This document shows positions 1-14,030 of a stretch of DNA of 64,000 nt, one piece after another. The notes under the pieces were generated by a model. The model saw only the letters and a program-made list of their open reading frames with translations. It had not been told where the DNA came from and ran no database searches. The position numbers were made by a program, and so were the translations under genes. The stretch's first letter is position 1. Each line of letters starts with the position of its first letter. Source of the stretch: Fagopyrum homotropicum (Eukaryota; Streptophyta; Magnoliopsida; Caryophyllales; Polygonaceae); assembly GCA_033239125.1 (NCBI GenBank), contig BSWB01000002.1, positions 153,994,409-154,058,408 of the forward strand, read 5' to 3'.

Positions 1-3000
1 AAAACAGTTAAATCTAATTATTGCTATTGATACAAATTGACCCGCGCTTTTGGGTACAAAAGATGCCAAAATCATCACAAAATACTTTGGTATATCTCTT
101 TTAGAAAGGAAAAAAAGCATTATTAGAATATGAATATGTTAAATAAAAAATATGTTAAAAAGTATAAGCTTAATAGATTAAATGTTACTATGTAGGACAA
201 TTGTAGAGTTAGCTAAATATTATATTTTATTCATAAACTAAATTTTGTTTGATATTTGTCGGATGATTTAAATGATCTCATGATAAAGATACTAAGATAG
301 GATGATGATACTTTTTACTTTGATTTTTTTTTTGTCACACAAATCAATGGAGCTATTTGTCATTTGATTCATATATTGTTTGTTGAAGTCCTGTATTTTA
401 ATCATGTATACTATTTTTAATTAATATCAAAATACTGCATAAATAAAAATCTAGTATTATATTTCAACAATAAAAAAAAAAGAATTATCATAGTAACTTA
501 TAGTTAAAATAAAGATCAATATATGCAAAATTATAATTCTTTATAAGCAAATTCAGATATGTTAAGAAGAAGAAAAATTGAAGGAAAAGCTCCTATTAAA
601 TTATGATAAAATATATGTCTATTATTTCAAGTAATATCAAAATATTACATTTGTATAATAAACCAATAAATCTAGGTATACTGATACGATGACAAAAGAC
701 CGAGCGAAACCACAAACGTTCACTATTCTCTTTATTCACTGAATTACTCGTCGAAAATCACAACATGCATAAATAAAAACTGGACCAAAAACTGAAAACT
801 CAGTATGTATATACCTGAAATAATTCTATCTTAAAAAGTTAAAATTAAATATGATTGGTATTGACTTTGTACATTAAGTTTAATTTTTATATAATCCACA
901 TAAGATATTACATCTATTATTTTAAGAAAACGTATCTAGTAAGAAATTTTGCTTTATATTGATAACTATATTTTGTTCTTTTGATAATGTAAATTGAGTA
1001 TTTTAGTTGAAGTGCATGCGTGAGAGTGTGTAATGAGTTATTAAAATGCAGAAAGTGAAGTCTGTATTGGGTTCTTTTGAGGAACATTAGGGTTTGGAAA
1101 AGGGTTTTCCACTTGCAGTAAAAAAACAAAGCAAACAAAAGTAATATATGCACTAGGGTTTGCATTTTTGTGTTCTCCACCTAATTGCTCCAAACTTCGT
1201 ATCATTCATCAATCCAATTGATCACCAACCACCCTTTGAAGTATATGATAGAATTATCTCACATCGATGATAAACAGATACGTAATTTTGCGTATAAGTT
1301 TAGTGGGTTACTGTTGAAATGTGTGAATTGTTCCACGTCGGTTATACTAAAGTACGTGAGTCTGACATATAAGTCTACGAGTTACCCTACTATTATACAA
1401 TTGATTTTAGGATGAAACTCGATGTGCTTGTGAGTGGCTCAGTGGACGGACCGAATATAAACCAAAGTTTTGGGTTTGATCATGTGTTAAACTCTGATCC
1501 AACACGCATGTGCGGTCGGACATAACGAAATCCTCCCTGCTATATTTAACACACCCACCAAAACTTTACATATATCCATATTATGATATCTAGTTAAATA
1601 AATATTATGACAGACGGAATATAAACCAAAGTATTGGGTGATATGATTGTCAAAGTATGAAACAAACGGACCGTAGAGCGGGAGTTGTGTGCATACGAGC
1701 CAACATGTGCGTTAGGCCCAAGCCAAACACATAAACCCTATGATGTTTCATCTTAAAACCAATTGACGATAAAATTAGTATTCTGACCTTATATACTAGA
1801 CTCGGAATGTCCCCAAACTTTCGATATGATAACTTATTATCTTTAACAATGATCATTATCCATGCTAGGATTGATACCACACAAATAAACTCGTCGGGAG
1901 AATTATTCCACTGGATTTTCTAACTAACCTATTTTATTTTTGAAATTGAAAAATCTAACTTCCAACTTCATATTTTGGTTAACTTCTTAAATAAAAAAAA
2001 ATTATTCTTTTGCCCTTTTTTTAATACATAATTATACCCTCAGTAACTGATAACTACTTTTGAAAACATAAATAAATCAAAATCCTAGTCAAAAACCACA
2101 AGATGAAAATTTTGAAGTAAGATTCTCAATTTCATAACTTCAAGGAATTACCTTATAGACTTTTTTCATACGCTCGTTTCGGAGAATATCCTTTGTTGAT
2201 GATGAACCGAGCAATAATCCATGCCAACCACAATTCAGGACCAAATAGACCGGGACAAAGCTCGTCTCTCATAATCCCTCCGACATTCAAGTCAGAGCTA
2301 TTACATACGAGTAATACGAGGTTCTCTAAATGACAAATTATAGCTTACCAAAGCCTAACTAATATTAAAATCCTCTTATAGTTCATCAATTATGAATACT
2401 TCGAAAACCTAATATATATAAGTCGGTAGACTACTTCTCATCAGATAATTCGGTGAAAGTATCTCCATAATAACTCATCCAAACTTTGCAAATCTGAATA
2501 ATAAGCATAATTATGTGTCTATCGGGTGACAATAAAGTTTAAAATCCTCTTATAATAGTGGATCTACCATGGTTGGGTTGTGTCAAATGCTAATAATGCT
2601 TATTTACAAGCACTAAAATGATATGTGATGATAGACTTACGTACGTTGAAGTCAAGATTGTATTTGATCATGTAAATCAATTCAAACGACATAATTATTG
2701 AAGTTACATGCATGAAAATAATTCACCACTAATAAGAGTAAATCATTCGTGTAAGGAACTATAAGAATGTATTATACGATTCCCAATCATGATTCTAAGT
2801 TGAACAAATATTTTGTAACTTGTATTATCTTTGGTTTTTCTTTTTGTGATAGAATAATGTAAAATTTGGATATAACATATCTAAAAGTAAGTCTAAGTAC
2901 ATAGATCAATCTAGAGCCATTGATTTCAAGATAATACATGAACACAAGCCTTTAGGTTTAGATTAAATCCTACGTTCCCAGATATCCGGTCGATTTAATC

Positions 3001-3822
3001 CCCTATATGATTTCAAAACCAAATACAATCAAGAAATACAGAAGAAGAAAAATAAAGCATAAAACCAATACATGAAAGTAAAGAGTAGAAAAGAAACAAA
3101 AAAATTTGTGACCACACAGATGGTGGTTCAAAACTTCTCTCAAACAAGACGGTTTAGAGATCCAAATATCTCCTTTTGTAAACAACGAAAAAGCTAAATA
3201 CACCGGTTTGATTTACAGATGCAGAAATGTATCGCAATCTGCCAACGTCTAGTGGGTGCCGACGCCCAATTTTTATTTTTATTTTTTCTTGGTAAAAAAG
3301 GGCGCCAACACTAAGCGTCATGGCCTAAATTAGGATATAAAAATTGTTTATTTTATAAATAGATCTCGTTAATTTATTAAAAATAATTATTCATTAAACT
3401 TTCATAGCAAGCTTTATTAACCATAATCTGTCTTAATGCATTTGAATTTATTTTATAAATCTAATCCCCAATAATCTCTTCAAATCCATAAACTCCCTAT
3501 ATCGAACGAGTTATAAATCGCGTGTATTATCTTGTACGGAAAAAATCTATAGTTAAGTGATTTTTTTCAAAGCCTTCAAAAAAAACAATTTGCAAAATAA
3601 TATGAGACTAGTTTTTTTTTTTTCAGGGAAAAAAATGGCGCCGGCGCCATCCGGCGTCTGCCTGCGCTCAAGCTAGGCGCCGGCGCCATCAGCCAGCGCT
3701 CATGCTAGCCGTCCGCTCCTTGTAGAATTTGTTTACCATTGTTAATTTGAGCGTTGTATATATAACACTCTCCTTAAAAAATTTGTTTTCCTATTTTGAT
3801 TTGTTGGTACTTGTATTGTCTT
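1..3822. other. AT-rich intergenic DNA, no gene recognised
   Basis: I see no coding region in this stretch. Open frames are short, lack family motifs and sit in AT-rich sequence. From about 3243 to 3310 and 3636 to 3710 there are GC-rich islands built on the 12-bp palindrome GGCGCCGGCGCC, present twice within 3636-3710 in an imperfect direct repeat. They look like transposon debris rather than a promoter. Confidence 0.6.
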
Positions 3823-4192
3823 AGGTTATTGCTATGCGTACCACATGAAACATTCTATTGATACCACTTGTCCGACTACAAAACGTGGAGCCGTAGTAAA
3901 CATTTTTTTTTTAAAATTGATTTGGGCGCCGGCGCATGGCGCTGACGTACAAAACCTTTTTTTTTCAACGAGATTTTCACGCTATACATTGAAAAACACC
4001 GGCATTTTAACCTGATTTAGGTTTTGAGCGCAGTTGCCAGAAGTCGGCGCTCAAATAAAAAAAAATAAATAAACAAACGTTGCATACACATGTTAGACGC
4101 GTACCTATAATTGGCCTTAACGCTTCGCGTCCGGAATGCATAATCGTAAATGTGGTACGTTTAGCATGGAACGTGTGGTACGAATAGCAATC
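3823..4192. mobile_element. TIR element (MITE-like), copy 1
   Basis: The ends are inverted: the left reads TTGCTATGCGTACCACATG and the right, complemented, reads TTGCTATTCGTACCACACG. The interior of about 370 bp has no coding capacity and contains GCGCC-rich islands near 3924-3946 and 4024-4050. A second element with the same termini but a different interior lies at 31000-31308. I could not establish a target-site duplication, so the exact outer limits are approximate. Confidence 0.55.
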
Positions 4193-5029
4193 AGGCTTTT
4201 GTTTTCTTCTTTGGATAAAATAACATTACTCGTAAGGAAAATAACTTACAGACCGAAATTAAATTGATTCAAGGGTTGTAGTTGATTTAAGATTTAAATT
4301 ATGAAATTTAATTACACACAAAACAGGTTTACCGGAATAGAGAAGTTAAGACCCGCATTTCTTCCCGACATTCTTTTATCGGGACGAGATCGGAATTTGT
4401 ATCCGCCCAAAACAACTTATATCGTACATCCATGTGTATAAAAACCACTATCTATGTAACTCCGCCGGGTTGGACTTTTTTTATAAATAAATTTTATCTT
4501 AATTTAGACGTTTCTTCTTATAATTTTATTGTAACTTATTCTTGTAAATGATACAGATTTTCATGTAAATTTATAATTTATTCTTGTAAATGATACGTTA
4601 ATCATAAACATACGTTAATTATGGTACTTAAACTTTCGCTTGTACACTAATTTTCTTTTACAAAAATTATTGTAACTAATTTTCTTGTACACGATTCAAG
4701 CGTTTCACCTAAAACCCAAACTCATTCATTATAAAGAGAAATTGATGATGCATGATTTACATGAAGGGTACAAGCATGTAACTTGCTAGTTTTATCAATT
4801 CTTGTAAAGTTTCTTGTATTGTTAATTGATTACGCTGATAAAAATTGATAACTTTTTCAAAATACACCTTCTTCAATTAGGGATTGTGGATCAATTAAAA
4901 GTCAATAATCAATTAGCAATCTTTTAGATTCTTGTATAAGGGTAAATTAGTCTTAAAAATTTTAAAGATGTCATATCCTAACAAAGTTATTAAACTGCAC
5001 AATTACTAAACAAAATTAGTGAACTAAAC
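4193..5029. other. AT-rich intergenic DNA
   Basis: No gene, RNA or clear repeat boundary is visible. The sequence is AT-rich and contains several short direct repeats of the type TTCTTGTAAATGATAC around 4540-4590. Confidence 0.5.
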
Positions 5030-5037
5030 CTAAATAG

Positions 5038-6195
5038 TAGGGATGTCTGTGGGTCGGATATGGGTCGGGGAGTACCCTATTCATCCCCATACCCGTTTAA
5101 TATAATGGCCCCCGTCCCCATCCCCATACCCGTTCGGGTATTGAGAATTGTCCTCATCCCCGTACCCGTCGGATATTCGTCCCCATCGGGGATTCCCGGT
5201 CCCCGTTTAATTTCTCCATTTTAAAACCTTGTTGGTTTTCCCCGTAAAAAATTTCCATCCCCGTTTAACTTTTAGGAGTTTGACAAAAAAATATTGACTC
5301 GAATAATAAATGTGAAATTAGAGCATAAAATACAAATTTGTTATTTTGTTTAACTATATAAATAAATAAAAAAAAAACACTAGTAAAAAAAAGAAAGAAG
5401 AAAATTTTACTTTTTTTTAAAAAAATACAAATTTGGCAAAGTAAAGTTATACCGCCTATATATTAGGTTTCGTTCGTTCGAGTAGGATCGAGACTCGTAG
5501 TAAAAACTTGTGTAAACTAAATTAATTTTATGTTAACATTTAGATTACAATCTTCAGAAAAAGTGTTATATTATTTTATCATTTTAATTTACGGTTTAAG
5601 ATTTAGATTGCACATCAAAACACGTATAGAGTAAGGCACATAACAAAAACACAGCATGTAGTGGGAAGTGCATTTGTTCATCATGATTTGACGTTCACGA
5701 CGTATTAAAAAATTTCACGAGGTGTTATACTCATATGATCGAAAACCAAATTAATATAGGTTATCATTAGTATAATTTACACATATAATTATCAAATAAA
5801 TATTTAAGGTTAAACTACATTTTGTGTAAGTAGGAATGAGTAATCTTAAAGTACAAAAGTTTATATAACTTGAAATTATAGTAATCATCGACAACTTTTA
5901 AATTAAATATGAAACTAGAAAAAAATTGTAATATAAATACAATTTGTTTATATATGTATCCCAACATTTTCTCCGCCGGGGATCCCATCGGTTTACCCGT
6001 CGGGGATCTCCAACGGACCAACGGGTTCGGGTTCGAATCGGGGAGCGGGGCGAATATCTTCATCCCGTCCCCATCCCCAAGCGGGAATCGAAATTTTACT
6101 CATCCCCGTCTCCATCCCCAATTAAAATCCCCATCCCCGTCCTCATGACGGGTACCCACGAATTTCGGGTAATACCCACCCCATTTACACCCCTA
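5038..6195. mobile_element. non-autonomous hAT-type element with 8-bp TSD
   Basis: The element starts TAGGGATG and ends CACCCCTA, a short terminal inverted repeat. It is flanked on both sides by the identical octamer CTAAATAG (5030-5037 and 6196-6203). An 8-bp target duplication is the hallmark of hAT transposons. Both subterminal zones (about 5050-5260 and 5975-6190) carry many copies of C-rich words such as CATCCCCGT and CCCCATCCCC, in mirrored arrangement. Such arrays are typical transposase-binding zones. The 0.7-kb AT-rich middle encodes nothing, so movement would have needed a transposase supplied from elsewhere. Confidence 0.85.
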
Positions 6196-6203
6196 CTAAA
6201 TAG

Positions 6204-6942
6204 CAAATTCACTTTAAAATTATTATATTAAAATTTACAAAATCGCAAATACTTTTAAGTATATTGAGAAATAGTTAACTTTGCCGTACAACTCGGGTTT
6301 AATGACTATTGACTATTACTAACTACTAAAGTAATTGAAGGGGTAGATGTATTAAGCTAATTATATCCCTCGTTTAGTAAACGTTACAACATATTTATAA
6401 AATTATTATCTTTATTTAAAATCTTTGAACTTAAGAAAAAAAATCAAAATTGAGTACAAAACTATTTATTATGTAATTTAAACCCCTGCAAATTTATAGT
6501 AAATTATAAATATCACCCTAAACTTTTTCAAACTTGAGCAACTTTAGTTGATGGAAAAAAAATGTTCAGGGGCCCTTTTAAAACGTTTTCCAAAGCTAAG
6601 GGTCTGTAATTATAATTTAAAAAAGTTTAGGAGCCTATTCATAACTTTCACAAAAGCTGAGGGCCTGCAGAAGAAATTAACCTATTTAACTTGCAATTCA
6701 AAATACAAAGTCCGGCAGCGGTCCAGCGGAACATTTGCCAAAAAACGACGCCAATCCAAAATAGCATCGGCGTAAAGAACAGAGGTGATTGCCGACGGTG
6801 GCGGTGGTGGTGACGAAAGCAAGTGTAGTGTTATACTCGCCCGTCATACAATACATTCGCTCGTAATCTTCTCGTAGTTCATATAATTAACGTCAAAATA
6901 CAAGAACAAAACCATAAACAGTTGTATAAACATTCTGCCAAC
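6204..6942. other. 3' flank of the KLHDC4-like gene
   Basis: No separate gene is visible. The part nearest 6943 is presumably the 3' UTR and terminator of the minus-strand kelch gene. The segment 6480-6780 carries phrases resembling degraded repeat sequence. Confidence 0.4.
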
Positions 6943-9343
6943 TTATCTGGTTGAATGCCGATTGTTATTTTTCTTGTTACCAGCCTTTCTTGAGCTCGAT
7001 TCAGCTGCTTCTTGTTCTTCAGCTTTCTGCTCCGCCTCCAGAACAGCCAGCTATGGTTCGATGAACACAAAGGGAAAAAACAATACGTCAGCGACTTTCA
7101 CTCGGAAATCAACAAAATTATTACACAGATATAGAATTTGATCACCCACTTCATCAAGAATCGGCTTCAGCTCCCTGTACCGTGATTCTGCAAGATCAAA
7201 CCCATCCTTGCGTAACTCCTGCAAGTCAAGGAGAGAATTGATTTGCAATCCATGTATACGAATTCGACATAGAGCACAACATATTGCATAAGAAAACTCA
7301 CTTTCCCAGTGTGTTGAGTGTGTTCGTGTGCTGCCATTTGCCAGTACATGTTTGTGCGTTTGTAGAAGTCTCTCAATGATTCTCCGGGCTTTATGAAGGT
7401 TCAAACAAGCAACAATCAGAGCATGTAAATTGTAGGACATGACACTAATAGGACATTACAGTGAAGAGGGTACTGTGTGCAAGAAACAAGATGTATCACA
7501 TTAATATAGGAACAAAAAATTGAAGAAGCTAATTAGGTACTACCATTGGGGTTCTTGCGGAGTCTGAAAGGCCAAGACTTGCTCGGATTTGCTCTATCCT
7601 AGCACGTTTCTCCTTCCTCCGAAGTGTTTTGCCTTCCCCTCTTATCAAGGCAACAGCATCACCCACTTTACTAGCCTTCACAACAAAACAAGGTAAGAAG
7701 ACTGACAATTAATACTAACAGAGCAAACCAAGGGAGAGTAGACAATAAACAAATAGGCAGAATATGTTAACTGTAAGTCGACTAATATGGAAGTGTATTT
7801 GTCCAATGAGCATACAATAATATGAACACATCCCTTTTTCAAATAGCAAGACTCGTATATTATTATATGACTGAATCAAAGACGGGCACCTCAGTCTCAT
7901 TCTCGTCTTCATCATCAGTATCATCCCCGTCATTTTCACTACCGTCTTCAGAGTCATTCTCATCCTCATCTTCATCCTCTTCTTCATCTTCTTCATCTGA
8001 AACTTCCACCCATTCAGATTCAGAAGTCTGCAAAGTTAAACATCTATGGTTGAGAAATAATGATCAAATATTAACATGCCTGATTCTAGGCTTCTATAGT
8101 GGCCAATCAGGACTGCAGTCTGCAGACATTTAAATTAACAAACAAATTAGGAATAACACTGACCGGTATCAGACACTTCCACTCATCCAATTTACTGAGA
8201 TTTAGCATGTACAAATCATCAAGTGTGATTTCACGATCTTTGATCTCCATCATACCTCCAAAGAGGTACATTGTATCTTTACCAACAACCACACAGGAAT
8301 TGATACGTCCACAAGGCTTCACGATCTGAAACATTAATAAAATTAGATGATTCAAATAGAACTAAGGAAGCAATAGTATTCGATTTGACAATCCAAAACC
8401 ACACACCTCCGGTTCTGCTGAATTTTGCAGAGTGTTACTAGTACTGGGATCAACTGACTTATTCCCATTATCACGAACTTTCGTCAGTTTATCCAAAGAC
8501 ATTTCACTTATATTGTCTTTCAATTCAACAACATGCTGGTCTTCTGAAGTCTCATTATCATCATCTTCTTTAGTATTCTCTGGATCAGTTGAACTCTCTG
8601 TGTTAACCCGCTTTAGCTGCAAAACCAAGTCAACAGACAAATGATTACACACAACACCAAGTATCAATCAAGCTTTGGAGAATGTTGATAAGAACCAGTA
8701 GAGACGAATAGACATGCAAATCAGGAACTTGGTTGTCACCAATAATATCATTTGAATTCATGCTTAAAACAAACATGGCCAAAAACTACGATATCAGACA
8801 TTAAAATTACCAAATGAACAAATAAAATAAGATGTAAAGGTCAAGCAATACAGTAGCACCAGGTCCCTATGGACTGATAAAAAATGAACACAATATTTCA
8901 TCATCCAAGTTTACATATTTCCAGATATAGCTACCTTATTTTTAGTGGACTTCTCCTTGCGTAGCTCCAACGGATACCTGTAACCAGGCAAACTCACAAT
9001 CATTTCTTCAAGCTAAGATTACATAAAATTCAGATTCTTGTTAACAAAAATAACATTGATCTGGAATTCATATATGGTAAACAAAGTTGTACACTTGCTA
9101 ACGAATTCTAAACTTCAATATAGGAACAATACAAAAAAATACACGTAAATAGAAAGATATGGTACTGACCATCGATGGTTGTCCAACTGGAAGCCATAAA
9201 GCTCATTTAGAAACAGGCTCATCATGACATCACCTGAGCATGGGCAAACAAAGAAAGCAACTGTTCAATTCGAGGCTTCCAGCTGAAGTATTTTTTAATT
9301 AAAAAGAAATTAACATTCTCTCAAAAAAACAAATAAAGCACAT

Positions 9344-9376
<33 letters not shown>

Positions 9377-11627
9377 AATTACCGTAGGGGTGATTATATA
9401 TTAGCGAACGCTAAAAGAGAAAATTGATGCTAAAGCAGGAGTTCTAATAATTAAATTCAAATAGAGAAGAGTTGCCTCTTGCTAACAACACTATATTATA
9501 TCAAACATATCAGCAGAAAACTGCTGACCTTGAACTTCCATATCCACAACACCTCCAAAAAGAACAGCTCGCTTCTTATGGACACACATAGAGAAACCAG
9601 CACGAGGACCAGGAGGCATCCCACTTTTCTTTACCTGTTCACCATTTCAAGATAAATTTAGACATCGCATGGAAATTTACAAAAGTTAAACAAGACTGAA
9701 CAAGTTAAACACATGCTAGTGAACGTAACACTTCTTTTGCTAGCAATTATAGCAAAAGCTTAATTTTGCAATATTATGGAAGAATCAAAAGAGACAAATA
9801 ATTAAACATGTGTGCAACAAAGGGAAACAAATCATTACTAATCATATAGCAATGATGTTACAGATATAGCTAAATCTCCATCATGAGCCTGAGAAAGATG
9901 CATTAGTTCAAATTCTATACTGGATTCAACTTCAAAAGCAATGGGAAAAAACAGGGAAAGCAGAAAAAATACTTCAATTGACTTGCAATATATGCCAATA
10001 GAAATGTAGCACACGGTGAGAAAGAAACCTTGTTCCACTCCCAGGTCCTAGGATCAAGAGACCACATATCTGAATGGACATTTCCTTTCTCAGAGCTGCC
10101 TTTATCCTTATCCACGGTCACTTCTTTGGAGTAACCACCATACAAAAATATCTGCGATAGAACACAAAAACCAAAAAAAGCCCTTAGTCACTGGCGCATG
10201 TAATAGATTTGTAATCTAGACAATTGCAGTCCAATTTTGGTTCATTGACCTCACTTAAAAATAGATAGGAAACAAAGAATTCTTATCAGCATCCTATTGG
10301 AGTGTAAAAATCTACTCAAACTTTGATGTGTCTATGAGAACGCTTTAGTAAAACTATAAGGCTAACAGACATTGACTCACTGACTCATGTCAACCAAGCC
10401 CATAAGGGGATCCATGCGCTTGCTGAATGATGGAACAAAAAAAGCTCTTCATGGCTAGATTTATTACTTAATGTGTAAAACTGTGAATAATAGATTCACA
10501 AAATGAAGCTTTATTGGTTTCCAACCCTAAAAGAGCGTCAGTATGCCACATAGTTATCGGTTCCTAGGCAATTGGTGGACAATATGCACATTTGCAAGAA
10601 TAACTCCAAAATGTTATGCCTCAACTATCAAGTCAAAGCATTTTCTTAAAACTTCGTCCACCCGTGCAGTTTATAAGATGGCCACCTCGGTATTCTTATA
10701 ATTTATATAAGGAAATGCCACTATAGACATCTGAACTCACCTTTTAAAGTTAATGCAAAAAAGGGCCTACAAGTTACAATCTACATAAGCAAAAAAAAAA
10801 AGGCAAAAAAAAAAAAAGAACTTGCATATATGCTAGTATGCATATGAGATGTATATGCCTAAAGCCACAATGTATCGTCTAAACCTTAAATTCAGTTTTT
10901 ACCATGACAAGAAAGTATCTAAGGCTATGTGAAATTTGCATTCCCAAACATGAAAAACAGCTTTCGCAATTCACTAACCTCATCTTGATAAACGAAGAAC
11001 TGGAAACCACTCCTTCCACTAGGCCACAAACAACCAGGTCGTGGCTTTATTTCTTGCCACTGCAAGTCATCACATATAAAAATTTAGAAACCGTATACGA
11101 ATTAAGCCAAGGGACAAACAGGACTCCTTTTTCTTCAAAAAGCGAACTAACAATAAAAAATACATAAGGAATCATAGGAAAAGATTACCTTGAACTGATC
11201 CAGATCAAATACATGCAAGTCGTTGTAGTACCTGTGCCGATAATAAAAGATATCAGAAAATGCAAGAACGATATAGTATGGAAACATTTCCAGTTAATGA
11301 TATCAGATATATATAAGGTCATAGATTGTGTACAAAATGAGGTCTTTGAGTCTTGACAGGTATTGATAAAAAGCAACACAGTAGGGATTGCCTTGACACA
11401 TGCTTAGTAAATAGCTCACAGTAAAGAACATCTGACATTTCCGAAAGTACAATTGGACAAAATTGCAATATGAGCGTGTGCTCCATTCAAGAAACATCCT
11501 TTACATTAAAATACATCTATACACAAATGACATACAATAAATATGATTTTATGACTAATGAACCAGTTGGCACTTCAAATTGAGTAACAGATGAGTACAA
11601 TTAACTTTTATAGCTTTACAGAAGAAG

Positions 11628-11697
<70 letters not shown>

Positions 11698-14030
11698 GTG
11701 AATGAGTTTAGTAGCAATATATACTTAACAGCTACTTTTGCAATTTTTATTTTAAATGCAAAGCAGATGAGAAAATGAGTAAACATAACTCTTTCCTATA
11801 TAATTGTTAAGGACTGTTCAAGGAAGTTGCAAAAAGCTTAATGTTTCACTTCTCATATCACATTTAAGTACTTTGTCTCGGCAATGTACACCTGGACAAG
11901 GATATTACAGTTGGACAATCTTAATGGGAAGAAAACACTTCTAACTTCTAAGAAAAGCATGAACAAACAATCATACAAGTAAACTGAAAACAATAATAAA
12001 GTACCATCAGAATGAAGCACACAAAATGCCATAGCCAATATCATTTTATCGTTCCAAAAAACTTATTAATGTTTGATAAGAGTTGAAGACAACCTCACTT
12101 CTCTAAGAGTGTCATAGAATCCACCAAAAACAACGATCTTATGCTTGTATAATACCTGTAAGGGGAAAAGAATGAAATTTACCAATAAGGTGTACATTTT
12201 TAACAGGCATAAATCTGTAGAACCATTTGACCAGAAAAATAGCCTGCCTAGCATACCTAGTTCTTCAAATAAACTCCAAGTGGGGAAATTTAGACCATAA
12301 CAAAATAATAATTGATTTCAGTATCCTAATGAACAATTACTAGAACTCCATTATTACTAGAAGCAGACTACCAAAAATCTAAGTGCTAAACAATCTGCAA
12401 AAGTGGCTGAAAACACCATTCAACTAGAGTGAATAAGATCTTGATTCGCCGCTGCATTTCCATAGTTCTTACTGCTGGCATTTATACTCATAAATGTATA
12501 TAGCTATATGTTCAATTAACGAACAAACAGAAAACCCTATAGTCAGGTAAATCTATAGCAGTTGTACACCTTAGCAAAACCATATTGACTTTTCCATTCA
12601 GCTAACAGTTCAGTTAAGAGTGCTAAAATTTTGTGTTGAAGGAAAAGACAAGTAAGTACCATGCGGTGACCAGAACGCGGACTGGGACAACCTTTGTAAT
12701 TCAACTGTTCCCATTGGTTTGTTTTTAGGTCTAACATCCAGAAGTCCTGAAATGTATGCAATATTTTGGATTAGATAAGGTGTTTTACATTCGAAGTCAA
12801 AGAGATATGTAATGACAAACTCAATTGTATTAGTGAGGAATGAGAAGGAAAAGAGGACAGCTTTCTGCACCTTGTAGTGATGAAATCTCTCTTGATTAGG
12901 GGATGTAAATTCACCACCTTCATTGTCAGAAAATAGAGTTAACAATCTCTCAAAATAAAGTACTCAGGTGATTATAAGCTTAAGAAATCCCTGTAATAAG
13001 TACCATATATGTAGAGGTAATTTTTCCAAGCAACTGCTTGATGCGCACTACGAGGTGGTGGGCTGTTAGGGCTCGATATCAACTTCCACTCTTCCTTTTC
13101 AATGTCATAGCGATAAAGATCCCCATATACATATGTCTGCAACATATACACATGTCAAACATATTTTTTTGGCTCTATAAACAAAATTACTTTTAGAGCA
13201 TTAGAAAAGCGAAGCTTTTAGAGTTTGTATAAAGTCTCATATCCTCAACCTTGTTGCCGTTGTAAAATTCACCACCATATAGGACCAATTCAGTCTCCTT
13301 CAGTGGATTCACATTCAGCTGCAACACAATTAAACAGACAACATCAATAACTTCAAGCAATCCTCAAATTCAATAGGGAATGATTAAAAAAAAGAATCTA
13401 ATTGACCATGATAGCATCAGTCAAACAGAACAGTGCCGAAAGCTAGAAATACCGAGCAGTTGGAACGAGGAGTTGGGCGTGGCACATTGTCCTCCACGTG
13501 AACTTCCTTCTTCTTAGCCTCCTCCTTTTGTATGTTCAACTACAAACACAACACATAAGTCACACATCAAAACCCATCATCCTGAGCTTAACAATTTTCA
13601 AACTTTAACCACCAACAGAGGGAAAACAAAGCCGCCAGTCCTATAATTTACCAAAACCCAACAAATTTCATTCACAAACCCTACTTTCTACCAAAAGAGG
13701 GTGAAAACTGAAAGGCAATAACAAAGTATTATGGACCAATAAACCAGTAATACGGTCTAAATTATTCAAAGATTTTAACTTCCAAATTATTCAAAAAATT
13801 TTAATTTCAGAATTTTCTATCTCATGAAAATTCATCCATGATGACTTATGTTATTGGTACATGGTAAGATAACCGAACAGAAAAAGTAAGAATCAAACCA
13901 ATATGGCATCGATGTCATCTTCCGGGGAGACTTTCTTGGACTCACGACGAGCTCTCTTCTCATCAGCTTTAGCTGTTTTCTTCTCCGTTTTCTCCTTCCC
14001 TTTTCCAGGCTTCTTCTGCTTTTTCCCCAT
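6943..14030 (-). CDS. KLHDC4: KLHDC4-like kelch-repeat protein, 20 coding exons
   Basis: Minus-strand gene reconstructed from GT-AG junctions that keep one frame: 13899-14030, 13453-13539, 13250-13318, 13004-13136, 12871-12917, 12660-12746, 12094-12155, 11189-11231, 10979-11059, 10029-10151, 9529-9634, 9170-9233, 8935-8977, 8407-8616, 8164-8325, 7890-8027, 7544-7675, 7302-7388, 7150-7218, 6943-7050. The total is 1983 nt, or 660 aa. It begins MGKKQKKPGKGKEK, a lysine-rich tail typical of the family. Kelch blades follow from about residue 80 to 330, with LYGGEF, YGGEF, VVFGGFYD, FLYGGYS and VLFGGV motifs. A charged insert (about 345-430), another blade (LFGGMM) and a very acidic stretch (about 495-530) come next. 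A DUF4110-type C-terminus holds GESLRDFYKRTNMYWQ. In this family the kelch propeller is a protein-interaction module; the molecular role in plants is not settled. It is divergent from TELO2 across a 383-bp gap. The identification is firm; function beyond binding is inference. Confidence 0.93.
9347..9377. repeat. (CA)n/(TA)n microsatellite in a KLHDC4 intron
   Basis: A short CACACA run passes directly into TATATA within the intron between the exons at 9529-9634 and 9170-9233. It is non-coding and probably length-polymorphic. Confidence 0.8.
11631..11693. repeat. (TA)n microsatellite in a KLHDC4 intron
   Basis: An uninterrupted TA dinucleotide run of about 30 units lies in the intron between the exons at 12094-12155 and 11189-11231. 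It does not touch a splice site. Confidence 0.95.

Noticed and set aside
917..1880. Short frames in the first 2 kb
   Set aside because: AT-rich chance ORFs under 90 codons with no motifs and no exon-like borders.
7822..8133. Serine-rich open frame on the plus strand
   Set aside because: It is the complement of the acidic Asp/Glu exon (7890-8027) of the KLHDC4-like gene; GAA/GAT codons read as TTC/ATC/TCA on the other strand.
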